Made by a program: the position numbers and the translations under genes
Assembly: GCA_964544105.1 (NCBI GenBank)
Contig: CAZIZQ010000001.1
Coordinates: forward strand, 1-62,758
Reading direction: 5' to 3'
Length of the DNA: 62,758 bases
Source of the DNA: GCA-016432345 sp964544105
GTDB taxonomy: Bacteria; Patescibacteriota; Microgenomatia; Levybacterales; UBA12049
The notes under the pieces: generated by a model
Database searches by the model: none
Told to the model about the DNA's origin: nothing
Seen by the model: only the letters and a program-made list of their open reading frames with translations
Shown: in pieces, positions 58,949 to 62,758 of the stretch
How the letters are laid out: each line of letters opens with the position of its first letter
Numbering within the stretch: the stretch's first letter is position 1

Positions 58949-59422
58949 TCAATTCAGAAGTACTATACTAAGATTTAATAGTACTGCAAAACTGACCCAT
59001 GCTATATATGGGTATAAAAGCAAGGCTGCTGTTTTTGAAATTTTCTTAAACAACATAATTGTGTAGACAATAGAGATCCAAAGAAAAATTATAACAACAA
59101 AAGCAGACAAAGGATTTTGTAGTCCAAAAAATACGAAAGACCAGGAAAAATTTAAAGCCAATTGTATAAAAAATATCTGTAAGGCATGCTTGGCTTTGTT
59201 GCTTTTTAATTCCTTTTTCCAAACCAAGAAAAGAGACATCCCCATTAGAGCATATAGGATTGTCCATACAGGACCAAAGATCCAATTGGGAGGATTAAAG
59301 TTTGGCTTATTTAAAAGTGGGTACCATGTTGTTACCGAAGAAAATGTAAAGACAGAACCAGCAATTCCGACTGCTTCACACATAGCGATCGAGATAATAA
59401 GTTTAAAAATATTTTTAGGCAT
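58949..59422 (-). CDS. tspO: TspO/MBR family membrane protein
   Basis: A 157-aa five-helix membrane protein. WYPLLNKPNFNPPNWIFGPVW is the TspO signature, with LNFSWSFVFFGLQNP as the second conserved block. TspO proteins bind porphyrins/tryptophan-like ligands and are linked to stress and light responses. A standalone gene here; partners are not evident. tRNA-Pro lies just upstream on the same strand. Confidence 0.93.
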   Translation of the reverse strand: MPKNIFKLIISIAMCEAVGIAGSVFTFSSVTTWYPLLNKPNFNPPNWIFGPVWTILYALMGMSLFLVWKKELKSNKAKHALQIFFIQLALNFSWSFVFFGLQNPLSAFVVIIFLWISIVYTIMLFKKISKTAALLLYPYIAWVSFAVLLNLSIVLLN

Positions 59423-59452
59423 TGATATTATTATGACACATTTCTTTCAAAG

Positions 59453-59526
59453 TCGGGGAGACTGGTTCCGCCCCAGCGACCTCTCGCACCCCATGCGAGT
59501 GCTCTAACTGTCTGAGCTACTCCCCG
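59453..59526 (-). tRNA. tRNA-Pro (GGG), with unusual D- and T-loops
   Basis: 74 bases with standard geometry: 7-bp acceptor CGGGGAG/CTCCCCG plus A73, 4-bp D-stem GCTC/GAGC, anticodon stem CTCGC/GCGAG with loop ATGGGGT (anticodon GGG, G37), variable AGGTC, and T-stem GCTGG/CCAGT (one G-U). CCA is not encoded. The T-loop reads GGCGGAA in place of TTCGAAT-type sequence, and the D-loop AGACAGTTA lacks the usual GG pair. It may be a divergent functional tRNA or a decaying one. Confidence 0.82.
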
Positions 59527-59577
59527 GAAACTGATCTCTTGTATTTTAACACAAAAGCTTTTACAATCGGCACTAAG

Positions 59578-60675
59578 ATGGGCAGGACTCCAAACGCGCA
59601 AAAACAATCTTCAAACGGTCACTCCGAGTTGTCCGGCAAGCTTTCTGCTGTCAAACTTGCCATGGAGCAAATCGAAAAGCAGTATGGCCGGGGATCTATT
59701 ATGCGCTTTGGCGACTCGGGGCAAAAATTTGATATTTCGGTTATTTCTACCGGTTGCTTACCTCTCGATATCGCCCTTGGTGTTGGTGGTGTACCAAGGG
59801 GGCGGATTATCGAAATTTATGGCCCCGAGGCATCGGGTAAAACAACTATTTGTCTCTCCATTATTGCCCAAGCTCAAAAGCATGGCGGTGTTGCTGCATT
59901 TATCGATGCCGAACATGCGCTTGATCCAATCTGGGCGCAGCGTTTGGGGGTAAAATTAGATGAATTGCTTATTTCCCAGCCAGACACCGGCGAGCAGGCA
60001 CTGGAAATTGCCGAAAGCCTTATTAGAAGTGGTGGAGTAGATGTGCTAGTTATCGATTCGGTGGCAGCCCTTGTGCCACGAGCCGAAATAGAGGGAGAAA
60101 TGGGAGATTCTATGATGGGTTTGCAAGCTCGTCTTATGTCCCAGGCGCTTCGAAAACTAACCGGTGTTATTTCCAAATCCAAAACTGTTTGTATTTTTAC
60201 CAATCAATTGCGGCAAAAAATTGGTGTTATGTTTGGTAATCCCGAAACAACAACCGGCGGTTTGGCGCTTAAATTCTATTCGTCGGTCCGCATGGATGTT
60301 CGAAAGATAGAAACTATTAAGGATGGTGATAAAGTTGTGGGATCTCGGCACAGGGTAAAGATTGTCAAAAATAAAGTATCCTCTCCATTTCGCATTGCCG
60401 AATTTGACGTTGACAGCCGGGGCATTTCCCGGGAAGGCGGTATTTTAGATGTGGGGCTGGAGATGGGAATTTTCCAAAAGTCCGGCGCATTCTACCGTTA
60501 TAACGACCAGATGATTGGACAGGGAAAAGCAGCGGTACAGGAATATTTAAAGGAAAACCAGGATGTTGCCAAAAAAATAGTTGCCGAGATTATGAGTAAG
60601 AATAAAGAAGCTGGTACTCCCGTTGCAGTAGGTATGGAAGAAAAAGAAGTACCTTTAAATGGAGAAATTCAATAG
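59578..60675 (+). CDS. recA: Recombinase RecA
   Basis: Strand-exchange ATPase. Start at ATG 59578 (MGRTPNAQKQSS); a TTG-started extension upstream has no RecA similarity. AMEQIEKQYGRGSIMRFGD, Walker A GPEASGKTT, AFIDAEHALDP, VLVIDSVAALVP, and the L2 region with TNQLRQKIGVMFGNPETTTG. 365 aa. No LexA-type box was recognised upstream. recX overlaps its end. Confidence 0.97.
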   Translation: MGRTPNAQKQSSNGHSELSGKLSAVKLAMEQIEKQYGRGSIMRFGDSGQKFDISVISTGCLPLDIALGVGGVPRGRIIEIYGPEASGKTTICLSIIAQAQKHGGVAAFIDAEHALDPIWAQRLGVKLDELLISQPDTGEQALEIAESLIRSGGVDVLVIDSVAALVPRAEIEGEMGDSMMGLQARLMSQALRKLTGVISKSKTVCIFTNQLRQKIGVMFGNPETTTGGLALKFYSSVRMDVRKIETIKDGDKVVGSRHRVKIVKNKVSSPFRIAEFDVDSRGISREGGILDVGLEMGIFQKSGAFYRYNDQMIGQGKAAVQEYLKENQDVAKKIVAEIMSKNKEAGTPVAVGMEEKEVPLNGEIQ

Positions 60676-61132
60676 GTTATACAACAGCGCCCTCAAATTT
60701 CTTTCTTTTCGTTCCCGCAGTGAAAAAGAGATTAGGGAATACCTTAAGAAAAAAAAAGTAGATCCTCAAGTCACAGAAAAAATTATTACCAAACTTAAAG
60801 AGCAAAAATTTCTCAATGACTTTGAATTTGCAAAACAGTGGGTAGAAAGTCGAATGCGGTTTAGACCACGGAGCCAAAAAATGCTTACATTTGAACTAAA
60901 ACAAAAAGGCATCTCGCAAGATATTAGCGATAGCGTAATTCAGAATTCAGAATTCAGAATTCAGAATGATTTAGAACAAGCCAAAAAACTCGTAGAAAAA
61001 AAGATTGAGAAGTACAAAGGTTTATCAAGGCAGGAAATTTTTCAAAAACTGGGGGGATTTTTAGCCCGCCGCGGCTTTGATTACGACACTATAAAAGCAT
61101 CCATTGACGACATATTGAAAAAAGAGGTATAA
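60659..61132 (+). CDS. recX: RecX family regulatory protein
   Basis: Modulates RecA filaments. LKFLSFRSRSEKEIREYLKK and FLNDFEFAKQWVESRMRFRP are RecX signatures, with three-helix repeats. 157 aa, overlapping recA by 17 bases. QNSEFRIQN in the middle is encoded by three tandem TTCAGAA units (60939-60966), a low-complexity insertion at a repeat boundary. Confidence 0.88.
   Translation: MEKFNRLYNSALKFLSFRSRSEKEIREYLKKKKVDPQVTEKIITKLKEQKFLNDFEFAKQWVESRMRFRPRSQKMLTFELKQKGISQDISDSVIQNSEFRIQNDLEQAKKLVEKKIEKYKGLSRQEIFQKLGGFLARRGFDYDTIKASIDDILKKEV
60939..60966. repeat. TTCAGAA tandem repeat inside recX
   Basis: Three or more AATTCAG units in frame, analogous to the TCAAAAC array in map but of different sequence. 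Confidence 0.65.
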
Positions 61133-61133
61133 T
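61104..61133 (+). promoter_or_regulatory. Promoter of the RNase Y gene
   Basis: TTGACG (61104-61109), 18-base spacer, TATAAT (61128-61133), inside the end of recX. The predicted start at about 61140 coincides with the first base pairs of the leader structure. Confidence 0.65.
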
Positions 61134-61140
61134 AAAAAGT

Positions 61141-61228
61141 GCAAAAAGGACAGGTGTCTATGAAAAGACAAGATAGTATTACATCCACACCTTCAATACT
61201 CCCATAAGTTTGGAGTTTCTCCTTTTTG
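61141..61228 (+). promoter_or_regulatory. Structured leader of rny (riboswitch-like)
   Basis: Closing stem CAAAAAGGA (61142-61150) with TCCTTTTTG (61220-61228), enclosing AGGTGT/ACACCT (61152-61157 with 61187-61192) and ACTCC/GGAGT (61198-61202 with 61212-61216): a three-way junction. An alternative AGTATT/AATACT helix (61175-61180 with 61195-61200) competes. No known riboswitch class recognised. Confidence 0.5.
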
Positions 61229-61237
61229 TCAAAAATT

Positions 61238-62482
61238 ATGTCACAACAACAAGATCTTATTTCTCTTGAGAAAAAACTTATCGAAAGAGAAGAAAAACTC
61301 GAAGCAGTAAAAGAAGAGTTAGTAAATCTTAAAGACAGGTACCTAGAAAAGCTCGAAGATGTGTCCGGCCTTACCCGGGACGAAGCAAAAAAAACCCTCC
61401 TTGAAGAAGTAGAAAAACAGCAAGCGCAAATCGTTGCCCGCATTATTAAAGAGCGTGAAGAAGAAGCAAAGTTAACCTCCGATAAAAAAGCCCAGGAAAT
61501 CTTGAGCGACAGTATGCGCCACGGTGCCCTTAATTTTATTGCCGAGTTTACCGTTTCGACCGTTAAGGTTGATACCGAAGAAGTGAAAGGCAGAATTATT
61601 GGTAAAGAAGGACGTAATATCCGCGCATTCGAGCAAGCAACCGGAGTAGACGTTAATTTAGACGACGAAGGTGTTATTCGCCTTTCCTCTTTCGATCAGG
61701 TACGGCGCGAAGTCGCTCGCCGCTCGCTTGAAAAGTTGCTCAGAGACACCCGTATCCAGCCATTTCGCATCGAAGAAATTGTTACCGAAACAAAAAAAGA
61801 AGTCGAGAAAGTTATGTTGGAAGAGGGCGAAAAGCTGGCCTTTGATGCAGGAGCGCATAACATTCCGGTAGAACTCTTGTCTGTTTTAGGACGATTTAAA
61901 TTCCGCACATCCTATGGACAAAATCTGGTTGTCCATACACTTGAGGAAACAAAAATTGGCGTGCATATTGCACAGGAAATTGGAGCAGATGCAGAAATTG
62001 TCAGAATAGGCTGTTTGTTTCATGATATTGGTAAGGTCGTCGAAGGAGAGGGAAGTCATGTCAAACTGGGAGTTGAGTTATTAAAACGGTTTAATATTCC
62101 CGATGTGATTGTAAATTGTGTTGCCGAGCACCATGAAGACAAACCATTCTCCTCCATTGAATCAATTATTGTCCATGTGGCCGATGCCATTTCCGGCGGC
62201 AGACCAGGAGCACGTTACGAGGATTACGAAGAATATGTCAAGCGCCTCTCCGATATGGAAAAAATTGCCAAGCGATACGAAGGCGTAGAAGATGCTTATG
62301 CTTTTGAGGCAGGTAGGGAACTACGCGTTATTATAAACCCCGGCAAACTTGATGACGCCCAAACTGTACTTATTGCCAATAAAATTCGGGAAGAAGTAAC
62401 AAAGTCATTAGCAGTGCCTGGGGAAATAAAAGTAACAGCAATTCGAGAATTTCGTGCCATCTCCCCCGAACCAGCTGCATAA
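61238..62482 (+). CDS. rny: RNase Y without N-terminal membrane anchor
   Basis: Endoribonuclease that begins mRNA decay. N-terminal coiled coil (LIEREEKLEAVKEELVNLKD), KH domain with GRIIGKEGRNIRAFE, and HD domain with CLFHDIGKVVEGEG and CVAEHHEDKP; FRAISPEPAA at the end region. 414 aa, compared with ~520 in Firmicutes; the usual N-terminal TM helix is absent, so the enzyme is probably soluble. Start chosen at ATG 61238. Confidence 0.95.
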   Translation: MSQQQDLISLEKKLIEREEKLEAVKEELVNLKDRYLEKLEDVSGLTRDEAKKTLLEEVEKQQAQIVARIIKEREEEAKLTSDKKAQEILSDSMRHGALNFIAEFTVSTVKVDTEEVKGRIIGKEGRNIRAFEQATGVDVNLDDEGVIRLSSFDQVRREVARRSLEKLLRDTRIQPFRIEEIVTETKKEVEKVMLEEGEKLAFDAGAHNIPVELLSVLGRFKFRTSYGQNLVVHTLEETKIGVHIAQEIGADAEIVRIGCLFHDIGKVVEGEGSHVKLGVELLKRFNIPDVIVNCVAEHHEDKPFSSIESIIVHVADAISGGRPGARYEDYEEYVKRLSDMEKIAKRYEGVEDAYAFEAGRELRVIINPGKLDDAQTVLIANKIREEVTKSLAVPGEIKVTAIREFRAISPEPAA

Positions 62483-62496
62483 AAAGTTTTCACCTC

Positions 62497-62526
62497 TTGA
62501 CTTCTTTTACGTTTTCATTGTATTGT
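62497..62526 (+). promoter_or_regulatory. Possible promoter of the HU gene
   Basis: TTGACT (62497-62502), 18-base spacer, TATTGT (62521-62526). Confidence 0.4.
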
Positions 62527-62576
62527 TGAGCTGTTTTTAAGATACCAATATTACTGCCCAAAAGGAGGTGAGTCAC

Positions 62577-62758
62577 TTGACAAAGAAAGATTTAGTAGAT
62601 TTAGTTGCAAAAAAAGCAAATCTTACCAATAAAGCGGCGCGAGATTCAGTTGGCGCGTTTCTTAACGCGGTACGAGATTCTCTAAAGCGAGGAGAGAAAG
62701 TTGTTATTACAGGTTTTGGAACATTTTCAGTTAGAAGTCGTGCAAGTCGACCCGGACG
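62577..62758 (+). CDS. HU family DNA-binding protein, N-terminal part
   Basis: Nucleoid protein cut by the window end. TTG start 6 bases after a strong Shine-Dalgarno sequence (AAAGGAGGTG). The frame reads LTKKDLVDLVAKKANLTNKA-type helices, then RGEKVVITGFGTFSVRSRAS, the HU signature, to the last base. A dimeric histone-like protein that bends and packs DNA. Confidence 0.93.
   Translation, partial: MTKKDLVDLVAKKANLTNKAARDSVGAFLNAVRDSLKRGEKVVITGFGTFSVRSRASRPG

Noticed and set aside
59453..59526. tRNA-Met from a CAT triplet in the anticodon arm
   Set aside because: Proper stem pairing CTCGC/GCGAG leaves loop ATGGGGT, so the anticodon is GGG; the CAT triplet straddles the stem end.
1..62758. 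Recoded UGA (code 25) as in Gracilibacteria
   Set aside because: TGA ends several well-defined genes at the expected place (GH13 at 572, rplX, adk), and no conserved Gly positions are read as TGA.

Overview
The window reads as a chromosome segment of a Candidate Phyla Radiation (Patescibacteria) bacterium, most likely of the Microgenomates group. This rests on several things: AT-rich DNA, densely packed short genes, a spc operon without rpmD (L30), a short alanyl-tRNA synthetase, an archaeal-type AMP phosphorylase, and typical CPR cell-surface genes (PilM-like/beta-domain protein, sortase, MltG). TGA acts as a stop codon, so this is not the recoded Gracilibacteria/SR1 code. The group assignment is inference; no database was searched.

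Layout. 1-3.6 kb: trehalose/alpha-glucan block (end of a GH13 glucosidase, a membrane-anchored sensor-like OtsA, OtsB). 3.7-7.0 kb: ftsK, a RodZ-like HTH membrane protein and two small membrane proteins. 7.0-14.8 kb, minus strand: alaS, a PilM-like gene split by a frameshift, sortase, AMP phosphorylase, mltG and a membrane protein. 14.9-18.6 kb: a 1082-aa protein joining a GHKL-like ATPase region to a transglutaminase-like core, plus a small helical protein. 18.7-29.8 kb: rpoB, rpoC, rpsL, rpsG, a cyclophilin (minus) and fusA. 29.9-33.9 kb: a GH18-like protein, nadE, an NYN-domain protein, a NagB/6PGL-like protein and nadD. 33.9-51.2 kb: tuf, rpsJ and the S10-spc-alpha ribosomal block with secY, adk, map, infA, rpoA and then rplQ-rplM-rpsI. 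51.2-52.3 kb: RecB-like nuclease and cold-shock protein. 52.4-58.9 kb: an accessory island with Fic, a deoxyribosyltransferase/TIR-like protein, a HEPN-like candidate, an Xre regulator, a tyrosine recombinase and an antirepressor-like gene with a frameshifted Doc toxin. 58.9-62.8 kb: tspO, tRNA-Pro, recA, recX, RNase Y and the start of a HU gene.

Three things stand out beyond the gene list. First, a family of about 100-bp inverted repeats built from TCAAA/TTTGA units sits exactly between housekeeping genes, and pieces of it lie inside alaS, map, rplQ and rplM. Second, several 5' leaders look regulatory: promoter plus attenuator-like hairpins before rplC and rpoB, a three-way-junction-like leader before RNase Y, and two possible short RNAs beside nadE. 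Third, many genes carry a -10 box 6-9 bp before the start codon, implying leaderless mRNAs, and many ribosomal genes start in a TAATATATG-type junction without a Shine-Dalgarno sequence.

The best candidates for undescribed biology are the GHKL-transglutaminase protein, the sensor-OtsA fusion, the NDT/TIR-like protein with a lectin-like C-terminus, and the hairpin repeat family.
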